This document shows, in pieces, positions 45,002-54,047 of a stretch of 64,000 nucleotides of DNA. The DNA comes from Janibacter alkaliphilus (GTDB lineage Bacteria; Actinomycetota; Actinomycetes; Actinomycetales; Dermatophilaceae). A program made the translations under genes and the position numbers. The stretch spans positions 3,259,278-3,323,277 of the forward strand of contig NZ_JACBZX010000001.1 of the NCBI RefSeq assembly GCF_013408565.1. The letters run 5' to 3'. Positions within the stretch are counted from its first letter, which is position 1, and each line of letters begins with the position of its first letter. The notes beneath the pieces were generated by a model, which saw nothing but the letters and a program-made list of their open reading frames with translations, did no database searches and was not told where the DNA came from.

Positions 45002-45765
45002 TCGGGATGAGCGGGAGCGCCGCCACCCGCTACGTCGCCCTGGGCGACAGCATCACCGAAGGGGTCGGCGACGACCCGCACGCCGACGGGACGCCGCGGG
45101 GCTGGGCCGACCGGCTGGCCGAGCTCATGGCCGCCCACGGACCGGTCGGCTACGCCAACCTCGCCGTCCGCGGTCGGCGGACCCGCGAGGTGGTCGAGAC
45201 CCAGCTGGAGACGGCGGCCGCGGCTGCCCCGACGATCGCGACGGTCAGTGCCGGGGTCAACGACCTGCTGTGCCCGCGCCTCGACCTCGACGCGCTGGCT
45301 GCCGATCTCGCGCTCATCGCGGCCCGGCTCACCGGAGTCGGCGCCCAGGTGCTCTTCGTGCCCCTGCCCGCGGTCGAGCGGGTCACCCCGCTGGGTCACC
45401 TGCTGCGCCCCCGACGGGAGGCTCTCAACACGATCCTGGCCGACCTGGCGCAGCGCGACGGCGTCGTCGCGCTGCCGCCCACGGAGGGAACGATCTTCGA
45501 GCAGAAGGTGGCCTGGTCGCCGGACAAGCTGCACCTGTCCGCGGTCGGTCACGAGGCGCTGGCCCGCGAGGCCGCCGAGGCGCTGGGACTCGTCGTGGAT
45601 CCGTGGATCGAGCTGACCCCCGCGCCGTCCGGGCCCGCCGGTCTGCGCGCCGAGGCCCGCTGGGTCGTCCGGGAGGCCGGACCCTGGGTCGGTCGCCGGC
45701 TCACCGGTCGCTCCTCCGGCGACGGGCGCTCGGCCAAGCGCCCGGAGCTGACGCCGGTCAGTTGA
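44998..45765 (+). CDS. SGNH/GDSL hydrolase
   Basis: A 255-residue esterase/lipase of the SGNH class. Block I is ALGDSITEGVGDD (nucleophile Ser), block III is GVNDLL (Asn), and block V is DKLHLSAVGHEAL (Asp and His). No signal peptide is seen, so it acts inside the cell. GTG start at 44998 overlaps the stop of the NTF2-like gene (GTGA). Its last 8 bases overlap the convergent yqgE. Confidence 0.9.
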   Translation: MIGMSGSAATRYVALGDSITEGVGDDPHADGTPRGWADRLAELMAAHGPVGYANLAVRGRRTREVVETQLETAAAAAPTIATVSAGVNDLLCPRLDLDALAADLALIAARLTGVGAQVLFVPLPAVERVTPLGHLLRPRREALNTILADLAQRDGVVALPPTEGTIFEQKVAWSPDKLHLSAVGHEALAREAAEALGLVVDPWIELTPAPSGPAGLRAEARWVVREAGPWVGRRLTGRSSGDGRSAKRPELTPVS

Positions 45766-46315
45766 GCGCCGGGTCCTCCGGGTAGGTCGAGACCCACGCC
45801 AGCGACCCGGTCTGCCGGCGCAGCACCCGCCGCCACAGCGTCTCCGGGTGCTCGTCGAAGACGTCCCCGACCTCGGCCTCGACGACGAACCAGCCGTTGC
45901 GGGCGCGCTCGTCGTCCAGCTGCTCGGATGACCAGCCGGAGTAGCCGGCGAAGATCCGCAGCGCGCTGATCTCGGGCCAGACGAGGTCCTGGGGGGCGTC
46001 CAGGTCGACGAGGCCGATCGCCCCGAAGAGCCGCTTGATCCCCAGCGGCGGGTCGCCGTCCCCGGGGCAGCCGACGAGCCCGACCGCGGAGTCGAGCTGC
46101 ACCGGGCCACCCTGGAAGACCCGCTGCGGCGCGGTGGCGCCGGACTGCCACCCGGGCAGCACGTCGTCCACCTCGGCGTCGACCGGCTTGTTGAGGATGA
46201 CCCCTTCGGCGGTGCGCTCGTCGTGCTGCAGCACGAGGACGACGCTCCGCTCGAAGAGACCGTCGGACAGGTCCGGGGTGGCGACGAGGAGCTGACCCGC
46301 GAGCGAGTTCTCCAT
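45758..46315 (-). CDS. yqgE: YqgE/AlgH family protein
   Basis: A 185-residue protein of the widespread UPF0301/AlgH family. Typical segments are LAGQLLVATPDLSDGLFERSVVLVLQHDE (in two parts), GVILNKPVD, FQGGPVQLDS and FAGYSGWSSEQLDDE. Biochemical function is unknown. The ATG lies six bases after TAGAGT, so a leaderless mRNA is likely. Confidence 0.92.
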   Translation of the reverse strand: MENSLAGQLLVATPDLSDGLFERSVVLVLQHDERTAEGVILNKPVDAEVDDVLPGWQSGATAPQRVFQGGPVQLDSAVGLVGCPGDGDPPLGIKRLFGAIGLVDLDAPQDLVWPEISALRIFAGYSGWSSEQLDDERARNGWFVVEAEVGDVFDEHPETLWRRVLRRQTGSLAWVSTYPEDPALN

Positions 46316-46324
46316 AGGAGGACT

Positions 46325-48289
46325 CTAGGCCGAGCGGTCCCGGTCTCGCGGCCCCCCGTCGCGCGAACCACCGTCGCGGCGGCCGCCGCCGTCACGACGA
46401 CCACCACCGCGACGCTCGTCGTCGCGACGCCCGCCGCCGCGGCGCTCACCGCCCCGGTGGCCGCCACGGCGCTCGTCCGGGCCGCGACGCCCGCGCTGGG
46501 GTGCGCCCTTCGGCCCGCGGGTGCCGCCGTGGCGCCGGCCCCGGGCCGGCTCGACCATCGCCCGGAAGTCGGACTCGGAGATCGCCTCGCCGGAGGGCTC
46601 GGTGGCGCCGGTGGCCGCGATGACGTCGTCGCCGGGGGCCGCCTTTGTCGGACGCTCCTCCAGCCCTGCCGCCTCGGCCATCCGGGTGGCCTCCCGCTTC
46701 TGGTGCGGCAGCACCAGGGTGACCACCGCGCCCTGCTCCCCCGCGCGAGCGGTGCGACCGGCCCGGTGCAGGTAGTCCTTGTGGTCGGCCGGCGGGTCGG
46801 CCTGGAGGACGAGCGAGACGTCGTCGACGTGGATGCCGCGGGCGGCGACGTCGGTCGCCACGAGCACCGGGATGGTGCCGCTGCGGAAGGCGCCGATGAC
46901 CTTGTTGCGCACGGACTGGGTGAGGCCGCCGTGCAGCGCCGCCGCGGCCACCCCGGCCTCGCGCAGCTCCCGGGCGACCCGGTCGGCGCCGAGCTTGGTG
47001 CGCACGAAGACGACCGTGCGGCCGGGTCGTGACGCGATCTGGGCGGTGAGCTTCTTCTTGTGCTGCGGGTCGATGACCAGCAGGTGGTGGCTCATCGTGT
47101 CGACGCTGGCCGCGGCCTCGTCGGTGGAGTGGGTGACCGGGTCGGTGAGGTAGGTCTCGACGAGGTCGCCGACGCCCTGGTCCAGGGTCGCCGAGAAGAG
47201 CAGCCGCTGGCCCTCGCCGCAGGCGTCCAGCGCGCGGGTGACGTCGGGCAGGAAGCCCATGTCGGCCATGTGGTCGGCCTCGTCGAGGACGGCCACCTCG
47301 ACGTCCTCGAGGGTCAGCGCCTCGCGGTCGAGCAGGTCGATGAGGCGCCCCGGGGTGGCGATGAGCAGGTCGACGCCCTTGTCCAGGGCGGCGGTCTGCC
47401 CGGTGTAGCTCAGGCCCCCGGCGACGAGCTTGTGCCGCAGGCCGAGGACATGCACCAGCGGCTCGAGGGAGTCGCTGACCTGCATCGCGAGCTCGCGGGT
47501 GGGCACGAGCACCAGGGCGCGCGGGCGCCGGCTGCGGGCCCGTCCGCCAGCGAGGCGGGAGAGGACCGGCAGGCCGAAGGCGAGGGTCTTGCCGGAGCCG
47601 GTCCGGCCCCGGCCGAGAACGTCGCGGCCGGCCAGGGCGTCCGGGATCGCCGCGCCCTGGATGGCGAAGGGGGTGGTGATCCCGTCGCGGGCGAGGCGCT
47701 CGACGAGGATGTCCGGCAGGCCGAGCGCGGCGAAGCCGTTGTCCTCGGCGATCTCGACCGGTCCGGTCAGGGAGCTGCGGGAGGCGCTGACCCAGGTGTC
47801 CGCCTCGCGGCGCGCGGCCTCGGCGTCCTGGATCGTCGGGCGCTCGGGGGCGGTGCGGCGCGGACGGTCGTCACGGCGGGGACGGTCGTCACGGCGCCAC
47901 TCGTCCCGACGGGGCCGGTCATCCCGACGGGGACGGTCGTCGCGGTAGGGCTGGTCGTCACGGCGCGGCCGGTCGTCACGACGGGGTCGGTCGCCCTTCG
48001 GGCCCTCGCTGCGGGCGGGACGGTCGTCGCGGCGCGGCCGGTCCTCCCGACGCCACTCCTTCCGACGGGGTCGGTCGTCGCGGCGCGGCCGCTCGTCCCG
48101 TCGCGAGTCCTGACGGTGCGGCCGGTCGTCACGCCGGGGCTTCTCGGCGCGCGAACCACGCTCTCCCCCGGAGGACTCCGGCCGACGGCCGCGGTGGCCG
48201 GAGCCGCCCGGACCCTTCTTCGCCTGGGCCTTCTTGGCGGCGCTCCAGCGCGCCTTCTTGCCGTCCTTCTTCTTCGGCTGCTTGGGCAC
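46325..48289 (-). CDS. DEAD-box RNA helicase with charged N-terminal repeats
   Basis: A 654-residue ATP-dependent RNA helicase. The core (about 170-540) has Q motif FAALGLPDILVERL...TPFAIQ, motif I GRTGSGKT, motif II DEADHMAD, motif III SATLD and motif VI HRAGRTARAG. The N-terminal 150 residues are Lys/Arg/Asp-rich with many RRDDRPRR units, and the C-terminal 70 residues are Arg/Gly-rich. Such tails bind RNA and may drive condensate formation. It probably remodels ribosomal or structured RNA at low temperature (CsdA/RhlE-like); this is by family. Confidence 0.93.
   Translation of the reverse strand: MPKQPKKKDGKKARWSAAKKAQAKKGPGGSGHRGRRPESSGGERGSRAEKPRRDDRPHRQDSRRDERPRRDDRPRRKEWRREDRPRRDDRPARSEGPKGDRPRRDDRPRRDDQPYRDDRPRRDDRPRRDEWRRDDRPRRDDRPRRTAPERPTIQDAEAARREADTWVSASRSSLTGPVEIAEDNGFAALGLPDILVERLARDGITTPFAIQGAAIPDALAGRDVLGRGRTGSGKTLAFGLPVLSRLAGGRARSRRPRALVLVPTRELAMQVSDSLEPLVHVLGLRHKLVAGGLSYTGQTAALDKGVDLLIATPGRLIDLLDREALTLEDVEVAVLDEADHMADMGFLPDVTRALDACGEGQRLLFSATLDQGVGDLVETYLTDPVTHSTDEAAASVDTMSHHLLVIDPQHKKKLTAQIASRPGRTVVFVRTKLGADRVARELREAGVAAAALHGGLTQSVRNKVIGAFRSGTIPVLVATDVAARGIHVDDVSLVLQADPPADHKDYLHRAGRTARAGEQGAVVTLVLPHQKREATRMAEAAGLEERPTKAAPGDDVIAATGATEPSGEAISESDFRAMVEPARGRRHGGTRGPKGAPQRGRRGPDERRGGHRGGERRGGGRRDDERRGGGRRDGGGRRDGGSRDGGPRDRDRSA
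47849..48136 (-). repeat. In-gene tandem repeats encoding RRDDRPRR units
   Basis: Roughly a dozen imperfect 24-30-base repeats (codons for Arg-Arg-Asp-Asp-Arg-Pro) in the 5' part of the DEAD-box gene. The nucleotide similarity (repeated CGGTCGTC blocks) makes copy-number change between strains likely. Confidence 0.8.
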
Positions 48290-48390
48290 GGTGGCCCCTC
48301 TCGTGGTGCTCGGTAGACACGTCTCCGGGGCGCCACGGAGGCAAGGATTGCGGGACGAGTCTCAGGTGCGCGGGGCACCCGGTGGGCCGG

Positions 48391-48855
48391 TCAGTGATCT
48401 CCGCCGGCATCGCCCCGGTCGAGCGGTCGGTCGGCGTCGTCGCCGAGGGCAGGCGCCGGTGGCGCAGGCTCGTCCGGGGAGAAGCACCATGCTACCAGCG
48501 CGGCGGCGACGGCCAGTCCGGCGAGATCGGCGAGCACGTCCCACGGGTCACCGCTGCGCCCGGGCAACCAGGTGAGCTGGACCACCTCGCTGACCGGCGC
48601 GTGCACCGCCAGCACGAGCAGCAGCAGCCCCCAGCGCAGCCGTGCAGCGCCGGCGAGCACGACCGGCAGGGCGAAGATCGCCGCGTGCACGAGCTTGTCG
48701 GCGTGCGGCAGGATCTCGGGCCCGGGCGGACCCGGCTCGTAGAGGTAGAGCGCCCACAGCTGCGCCAGCACCGCAAGGACGGTCGCGGCCACGAGGAGGC
48801 GACGAGGCCGGGCGCGCGCACCGGTCCCGGTGGGCGAGGTGGAGGCGGTGGGCAT
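48391..48855 (-). CDS. VanZ-like membrane protein
   Basis: About 154 residues with four hydrophobic helices. The VanZ-type motif HADKLVHAAIFALPVV and the later GRSGDPWDVLADLAGLAVAA are clear. In glycopeptide-resistance clusters VanZ lowers teicoplanin binding, but most chromosomal members have unknown roles. It is divergent from trxA with 35 bp between start codons. An upstream GTG at 48873 is less likely because it lies in the shared promoter region. Confidence 0.8.
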   Translation of the reverse strand: MPTASTSPTGTGARARPRRLLVAATVLAVLAQLWALYLYEPGPPGPEILPHADKLVHAAIFALPVVLAGAARLRWGLLLLVLAVHAPVSEVVQLTWLPGRSGDPWDVLADLAGLAVAAALVAWCFSPDEPAPPAPALGDDADRPLDRGDAGGDH

Positions 48856-48890
48856 CGCGCCAGCGAAGCACACCGAACTAGGCTGGTGCC

Positions 48891-49256
48891 ATGAGCTCCC
48901 CGATCGACCTGGACCTGGACGCCTTCAAGAGCACGGTGACCGAGGGCACCGTGCTCGTCGACTTCTGGGCGACCTGGTGCGGCCCGTGCCGTCAGTTCGC
49001 CCCGGTCTTCGAGTCGGCGGCGGAGGCCCACGAGGACGTCACCTTCGCCAAGGTGGACATCGACGAGAACCCGGAGCTCGCCGGCTCGCTGGGGATCACC
49101 TCGGTGCCGACGCTGATGGCCTTCCGCGACGGGATCCTCGTCCACCAGAGCGCCGGCGCGGTGCCGAAGGCGGCCCTGCAGCAGCTCATCGACGCGGTCG
49201 GCGACCTCGACATGGACCAGGTCCGTGCGGAGATCGCCGAGCGCCAGCAGGGCTGA
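48891..49256 (+). CDS. trxA: Thioredoxin
   Basis: A 121-residue thioredoxin with the active site WATWCGPCRQ (Cys30, Cys33) and the cis-proline motif TSVPTLMAF. It is slightly longer than E. coli Trx, with a C-terminal acidic helix. The ATG is six bases after TAGGCT, so it is probably leaderless. It may reduce the Bcp peroxidase encoded at 23541-24011; that link is by function only. Confidence 0.95.
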   Translation: MSSPIDLDLDAFKSTVTEGTVLVDFWATWCGPCRQFAPVFESAAEAHEDVTFAKVDIDENPELAGSLGITSVPTLMAFRDGILVHQSAGAVPKAALQQLIDAVGDLDMDQVRAEIAERQQG

Positions 49257-49277
49257 GAGCGGCCACCCGCGACGCAC

Positions 49278-49315
49278 GACGAGCCGGCCCCCTTCGTCAT
49301 GGGGACCGGCTCGTC
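49278..49315. terminator. Hairpin terminator between trxA and ssrA
   Basis: GACGAGCCGG (49278-49287) pairs with CCGGCTCGTC (49306-49315), with CCCC/GGGG pairing inside. It lies between the + strand trxA and the - strand tmRNA 3' end and can serve both. Confidence 0.75.
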
Positions 49316-49336
49316 TCGTGCTGACGTGACCACTGT

Positions 49337-49702
49337 TGGTGGAGGTGGCGGGAATCGAACCCGCGTCCACTGACGGACGACCAGGACTTCTCCGGGCGCA
49401 GTGCGCTGTGGATTTTCTCGGCCCCAGGGCTCGCGCGCACACGTTCCCTGACAGGCCCAGTCGGGTGCGAGTCCCGCGCCGCCCCCCGACGAGGCGACGC
49501 AGCAAGTCCCCTAGCTGATGCCAGGCACTGAGTCGGGAACTAGCTCAGGCTGACAGACTTCGGGCTCGCTCAGGCGGCGAGGGCGAAGTCGGTGCGCTTG
49601 GAATCGGCACCTATTGATGTGCACGGGGCGTTGACGAGATGACCGTGCATCCTCGACCCGCTTCCCCTGATGGACCGGCCAGTGTCGAAACCGATCACCC
49701 CC
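49337..49702 (-). ncRNA. ssrA: Transfer-messenger RNA (tmRNA)
   Basis: A 366-nt - strand tmRNA. The 5' end GGGGGTGATCGGTTTCGACA pairs with the 3' CACCTCC in a tRNA-like acceptor, followed by A and an encoded CCA. The T-arm GGTTCGATTCC is present. The reading frame ends at 49570 and encodes a tag ending ADSKRTDFALAA, where the usual actinobacterial form has ADTKRTDFALAA. It rescues stalled ribosomes together with SmpB, encoded about 0.5 kb upstream on the same strand. Confidence 0.96.
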
Positions 49703-49882
49703 ATGAGGGTGGACACGTCACGCTGTGGAGTTGTGCTCGCAGTATCCCGTGGAACGCGCCCGTGACCAAACACATTCCCCTCCCCCAGCGTCCGTCCAGG
49801 TCGTGGGCCTATTCTGGTTCCAGGAGCCGGGTCCCGGTCCGCCGGTCGTCGGCGGCACCCGGCTCGTGATCAGGAGGTAGGC

Positions 49883-50056
49883 ATGGGTCTGTCCGACAAG
49901 ATCGAGAACACCAAGGACCAGGCGCTCGGCAAGGCCAAGGAGGCCGTCGGCGACGCTCGCGGCGACGACGAGATGAAGGCCGAGGGCCAGGCCCAGGAGA
50001 CCAAGGGCGACGCCAAGCAGGCCGTCGAGAAGGGCAAGGACGCCCTCGGCGGCTGA
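49883..50056 (+). CDS. CsbD family stress-response protein
   Basis: A 57-residue, Lys/Glu/Ala-rich helical protein (MGLSDKIENTKDQALGKAKEAV..., ending KGKDALGG). The pattern matches CsbD, a small general-stress protein of unknown function. It has a strong ribosome-binding site (AGGAGGT, 10 bases upstream). It stands alone on the + strand between ssrA and smpB. Confidence 0.88.
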   Translation: MGLSDKIENTKDQALGKAKEAVGDARGDDEMKAEGQAQETKGDAKQAVEKGKDALGG

Positions 50057-50076
50057 GTCCCGTCGCACCCGATGCG

Positions 50077-50156
50077 TTAATCGGGTTACCCGATAACAGC
50101 TCGTTCCCCGGAGAAGCCTTCTCCGGGGAACGGCGCATTATCGGGTAACCCGATAA
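50077..50156. repeat. ATCGGGT-type palindromic repeat, complete copy
   Basis: An outer palindrome (50077-50096, core ATCGGGT-t-ACCCGAT), a perfect central hairpin with 15-bp arms (50102-50116 and 50118-50132, CGTTCCCCGGAGAAG and its complement) and a second outer palindrome (50138-50156, TTATCGGGT-a-ACCCGATAA). The entire 80-bp unit reads as one large imperfect palindrome. Half of it recurs at 9406-9460. It lies between convergent csbD and smpB. Confidence 0.85.
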
Positions 50157-50198
50157 AGGGGAGGCGACCGGACGAGGGTCGGGGGCGGGCGAAGGGGG

Positions 50199-50675
50199 TC
50201 AGTCGCGGTGGCGGCCGAAGACGGCCCGCTCCGCCTCGCGCCGGTCCTGCCGCTCCCGCAGCGCGTGCCGCTTGTCGTAGCTCTTCTTGCCGGTGGCGGT
50301 GGCGATCTCGACCTTGACCCGGCCGTCGGTGAAGTACAGCGACAGCGGCACGACGGTCCGCCCGCTCCCCTGCAGCTGCGCGGCGATCTTGTCCAGCTGG
50401 TGCCGGTGCAGCAGCAGCTTGCGCCGCCGCCGCGGGGTGTGGTTGGTCCAGGTCCCCTGCACGTACTCCGGGATGTGCACCCCTTCGAGCCACAGCTCGT
50501 CGCGGTAGAAGGTGGCGTACCCGTCGACGAGGCTGGCCCGACCCATCCGCAGCGCCTTCACCTCGGTGCCCATGAGGGCGATCCCGGCCTCCCAGGTGTC
50601 CTCGATGATGTAGTCGTGGCGCGCCTTGCGGTTGCTGGCGACGACCTGCCGCCCGTCCTGCTTCTTCGTGGCCAT
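50199..50675 (-). CDS. smpB: SsrA-binding protein SmpB
   Basis: A 158-residue tmRNA partner. The N-terminal [21 protein letters not shown] and [19 protein letters not shown] are diagnostic, and the basic C-terminal tail ([21 protein letters not shown]) enters the ribosomal A site in place of a codon-anticodon pair. GAAGGGG precedes the ATG. ssrA lies downstream on the same strand, but csbD and a palindromic repeat separate them. Confidence 0.96.
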   Translation of the reverse strand: MATKKQDGRQVVASNRKARHDYIIEDTWEAGIALMGTEVKALRMGRASLVDGYATFYRDELWLEGVHIPEYVQGTWTNHTPRRRRKLLLHRHQLDKIAAQLQGSGRTVVPLSLYFTDGRVKVEIATATGKKSYDKRHALRERQDRREAERAVFGRHRD

Positions 50676-50821
50676 CGCCGCTCATCCCCTTCGTCCTGGT
50701 CGTGGTGGGCCGACCGACCAGGATACCCCGCGGGCGCACCGACCGGCCACGCAGTTCCCGAGCCAGCCGCCCGGGCGCCCGGTGAGGTCGGACCGTCAGC
50801 GGCAGCGGCGGCGGGGTCCGC

Positions 50822-52219
50822 TCACAGCCAGCCGCGCGGGTCGACGGCGGTGCCGTTCTCCCGGACCTCGAAGTGCAGGTGGCAGCCCGTCGAGGAGCCG
50901 GTGGTGCCCTCGTAGCCGATGATGTCGCCCTTCTTGACCGACCCGGACCGGACCGCGAAGCGCTCCATGTGGTTGTAGGTGGTGGCCAGGCTGACGCCGT
51001 CCTTCACGCCGTGGTCGATGACGATCTGGTTGCCGTAGCCGCCGGTCGAGCCCGGGGGCAGCGCCGAGATGACCTCCCCGTCGGCGGCGGCGTAGACCGG
51101 GGCGCCGCAGCCGGCGGCGTAGTCGCGGCCGGCGTGCATCCGCCAGGTCTTCCAGATGGGGTGGAAGCGGTAGCCGTACTCGGAGGTGACCGAGCCGTTG
51201 GTCGGCGCGGCCAGCACCCCGGTGCCCGAGGGCGGCGCCGGGTTCGGGTCGTTGCTCCCGCTCTCCGCGGAGCTGGACTCGTCGGCCTGCTCGGCCTCCT
51301 CGGCCTGGCGGCGGGCCTCCTCCAGCCGGGCCTCCTCCCGCTCCCGAGCCTCGCGGATCCCGGCCTCACGGATCCGGGCGCGGCGGGCCCGCTCGGCGAG
51401 GATGTCGGCGAGCTCGTCGGACTCCGCCTCCAGGCTCTCCACCTGGTCGGACTCCTTCTCCCGCTCGTCGCTCAGCGTGCGGGCCTGCGAGCTCTGCCGG
51501 GACTCCAGGTCCTCCAGGTCCGACTCGGCGCTGTCGGCGGCGCTGCTGGCCTCACGGGCGTCGGCCAGCGCCGACTCCTTGGTGTCCTTGGCGTCCTTGG
51601 TCTTCTGCCGCAGCGCCTCGAGCTTGTCGCCCTTCGCGACGAGGTCGGCGCGCGAGGCACCGAGCTCGTCGAGCACGTCACCCTGGGCGCCGGAGACCGA
51701 CTCAGCCATGACGATCCGGTCGACGGCCTCGTCCGGGGACTCCGCGCCGACCGCCACGGACAGCGACCCGAGACCCTGCTGCTGGTAGACCTGACCGGCG
51801 AAGTCGGCCACCGACTCCCGGGTCCGGGTGATCTCCGAGGAGGTCTTCTTCAGGTCGCGCTCGGCCTTGCGCTCGTCGGCCTGCGCGGCCTCCAGCGCTG
51901 CCGAGGCGTCCTCGTAGTCGCTCTGCGCGCTCTCCTCCGCCGCCTGCGCGTCCTTGGCGGCCTGCCGCGCCCCGGGCAGCTTGCCGCGGGTGGTCTTCAG
52001 GTCCTCCCACGCCTCGACCAGCGCGGTCGAGGTCTCGGAGAGGTTGCTGCGGGAGTCGGCCAGCTGGTCGTCGACCTTGCGCTTCTGGTCGGCCGGGTCG
52101 TCCGCGGCGTAGGCGGAGGTGCCGATGCCGGCGGCCAGGCACAGCGCCAGGACCGCGCTCGTGCGTCGACGGCGACGAGCGCGGGCTGAGGCGGGGGCGA
52201 GCGGCGTAGCAGGCTCCAT
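50822..52219 (-). CDS. M23 peptidase with long coiled coil (EnvC/LytM-like)
   Basis: A 465-residue secreted cell-wall hydrolase. A signal peptide (residues 1 to about 39, TSAVLALCLAAGIGTSAYA) is followed by coiled coil from about 45 to 320 and a C-terminal LytM domain with MHAGRDYAAGC and CHLHFEV, which provide the zinc His/Asp and HxH ligands. It directly follows ftsX, and this EnvC-like plan matches hydrolases or activators controlled by FtsEX at division. The ATG is eight bases after TAGCGT. Confidence 0.9.
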   Translation of the reverse strand: MEPATPLAPASARARRRRRTSAVLALCLAAGIGTSAYAADDPADQKRKVDDQLADSRSNLSETSTALVEAWEDLKTTRGKLPGARQAAKDAQAAEESAQSDYEDASAALEAAQADERKAERDLKKTSSEITRTRESVADFAGQVYQQQGLGSLSVAVGAESPDEAVDRIVMAESVSGAQGDVLDELGASRADLVAKGDKLEALRQKTKDAKDTKESALADAREASSAADSAESDLEDLESRQSSQARTLSDEREKESDQVESLEAESDELADILAERARRARIREAGIREAREREEARLEEARRQAEEAEQADESSSAESGSNDPNPAPPSGTGVLAAPTNGSVTSEYGYRFHPIWKTWRMHAGRDYAAGCGAPVYAAADGEVISALPPGSTGGYGNQIVIDHGVKDGVSLATTYNHMERFAVRSGSVKKGDIIGYEGTTGSSTGCHLHFEVRENGTAVDPRGWL

Positions 52220-52284
52220 CGCGGGCCACGCTAGCCGCTCCGACCGTCCTGGCGGGGCATCTTCGCGCAGGTCGGCGCGGCGGG

Positions 52285-53196
52285 TCACACCCGCAGGTAG
52301 CGCCACAGCGTGATCGTCGAGGTGACCACGGCGAGCAGCACCACCCCGCCGACGAGGAAGGGGGCGATCAGCCACACCTCGGTGGAGTCGATGAAGGCGG
52401 TCTGCGCCGAGGTCTCCAGCAGGTACTGGTCGAAGAGCGCCCATGCCGAGAGCCACAGCAGCCCCACCGCCAGCAGCGCCCCGACGAGCCCGGCCACCAG
52501 CGTCTCGAGGATGAAGGGGGTCCGGATCGTCCGGTTGGAGGCGCCGACGAGCTTCATGATGGCGATCTCCCGGCGCCGGGTGAAGGCGGCCTGCCGGATC
52601 GTCGTGGCCATGAGCAGCACGGCGGAGACGAGGGTGAGCGCGGCCAGGCCGACCATGACGGCGGTGACGATGTTGATCGCCCGGAAGAGCGGGGAGAAGA
52701 CCTCCTGGAGGTTGGGCACGCTGGCCACCCCGGGCGCCCCCTCGAAGGCCTCGCTGACCGTCTCGTGCTGCTCGGGGTCGGAGAGCTGCACCCGGTAGCT
52801 CGGCGGGATGTCGCCGACCTCGATCTCCTCCTCGGCGACCTCGCTGTTGGCGTAGTCCTCCATGAAGCGGTCGTACGCCTCCTGCTCGGACTCGTAGTAG
52901 ACCTCGCTGACCAGCGGGCGCATCTCCTGGAGCTGGGAGTCGATCGTCTCGCGCTGCTCCTCGGTGGCCGCGCCGGTGCTGCAGTTGGGCTGGCTGGAGC
53001 TGTCGGTGCACAGGTAGATCGAGACCTGCACCCGGTCGTACCAGTACCCCTTCATCTGCGAGACCTGCTGCTGGGCGAGCAGCCCGACCCCGAGGAGGTA
53101 GAGGGAGATCATCGTCACCAGGACCACGGAGACGGCGACGGACTTGTTGCGCCGCAGCCCGTACCAGGCGTCGGCGAGCACGGTGGACGGTCTCAT
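52285..53196 (-). CDS. ftsX: Cell division ABC permease-like protein FtsX
   Basis: A 303-residue protein with one N-terminal helix ([20 protein letters not shown]), an extracytoplasmic domain of about 130 residues with two cysteines ([14 protein letters not shown]), and three C-terminal helices with the type VII ABC coupling region [19 protein letters not shown]. With FtsE it converts ATP hydrolysis into activation of periplasmic-side peptidoglycan hydrolases. The ATG overlaps the ftsE stop. Confidence 0.95.
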   Translation of the reverse strand: MRPSTVLADAWYGLRRNKSVAVSVVLVTMISLYLLGVGLLAQQQVSQMKGYWYDRVQVSIYLCTDSSSQPNCSTGAATEEQRETIDSQLQEMRPLVSEVYYESEQEAYDRFMEDYANSEVAEEEIEVGDIPPSYRVQLSDPEQHETVSEAFEGAPGVASVPNLQEVFSPLFRAINIVTAVMVGLAALTLVSAVLLMATTIRQAAFTRRREIAIMKLVGASNRTIRTPFILETLVAGLVGALLAVGLLWLSAWALFDQYLLETSAQTAFIDSTEVWLIAPFLVGGVVLLAVVTSTITLWRYLRV

Positions 53197-54047
53197 CGGT
53201 GCGCCTCCGGGTCGTCGGGGTCGTCCCACATGTCCCAGTCGTCGGCGGTGACCTCGCCGAGCGGGGCCTCCTCCATCGGGTCGCGGTCCTCGGGATCGAC
53301 CTGCTCGTCGTCGGTCTCGGCCCGCTCGGTCTCGCGCTCGTCCCGGTCCCGGGAGTCGACCACCTTCGGCACGTAGGAGCCGGCCTCCTCGTCACGGACG
53401 ACGACGCCGTCCTCGAGCTCGACGACGCGCTGGCGCATCTCGTCGACGATCGAGTTGTCGTGGGTGGCCATGACGACGGTGGTGCCGGAGGCATGGATGC
53501 GGCCGATGAGCCGCACGATCTCCAGGCTGGTGGCCGGGTCGAGGTTGCCGGTGGGCTCGTCGGCCAGCAGCACCGGCGGGTTGTTGACCACCGCGCGGGC
53601 GATGGCCACCCGCTGCTGCTCGCCGCCGGAGAGCTCGTGCGGGAAGCGCTTGCCCATGTCGGCCAGGCCGACGAGCTCGAGGGTCTCCGGGACGAGCGCG
53701 CGGATGGCGCGGCGGGGCCGGCCGATGACCTGCAGGGCGAAGGCGACGTTCTGCGAGACGGTCTTGTTCGGCAGCAGCCGGAAGTCCTGGAAGACGGTGC
53801 CGACCTGGCGGCGCAGCTGGGGCACCTTGCGGTGCGGCATCCGGCGCAGGTCGTGGCCGCCGACGAGGATCCGCCCGCTGCTGACCTGCTCCTCGCGGAT
53901 CGCCAGGCGCATCAGGGTGGACTTGCCGGAGCCGGAGGCCCCGACGACGAAGACGAACTCGCCGCGGTCGATGTTGATGTCCACGTCGTCCAGCGCCGGG
54001 TGCTTCTGGCGCGGATAACGCTTGGTGACGTTCTCGAATCGGATCAT
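53193..54047 (-). CDS. ftsE: Cell division ATP-binding protein FtsE (with acidic tail)
   Basis: A 284-residue ABC ATPase. Walker A is GASGSGKST, the signature is LSGGEQQRV and Walker B is [12 protein letters not shown]. The core ends near residue 228; a further 55-residue Asp/Glu-rich tail ([24 protein letters not shown]) follows that typical FtsE lacks. Its stop overlaps the ftsX ATG. prfB, which usually precedes ftsE in actinobacteria, is separated here by a 3.6-kb block. Confidence 0.94.
   Translation of the reverse strand: MIRFENVTKRYPRQKHPALDDVDINIDRGEFVFVVGASGSGKSTLMRLAIREEQVSSGRILVGGHDLRRMPHRKVPQLRRQVGTVFQDFRLLPNKTVSQNVAFALQVIGRPRRAIRALVPETLELVGLADMGKRFPHELSGGEQQRVAIARAVVNNPPVLLADEPTGNLDPATSLEIVRLIGRIHASGTTVVMATHDNSIVDEMRQRVVELEDGVVVRDEEAGSYVPKVVDSRDRDERETERAETDDEQVDPEDRDPMEEAPLGEVTADDWDMWDDPDDPEAHR

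Noticed and set aside
49570..49773. Protein-coding frame of 67 residues on the - strand
   Set aside because: It covers the tmRNA; only its last residues are translated, as the proteolysis tag.
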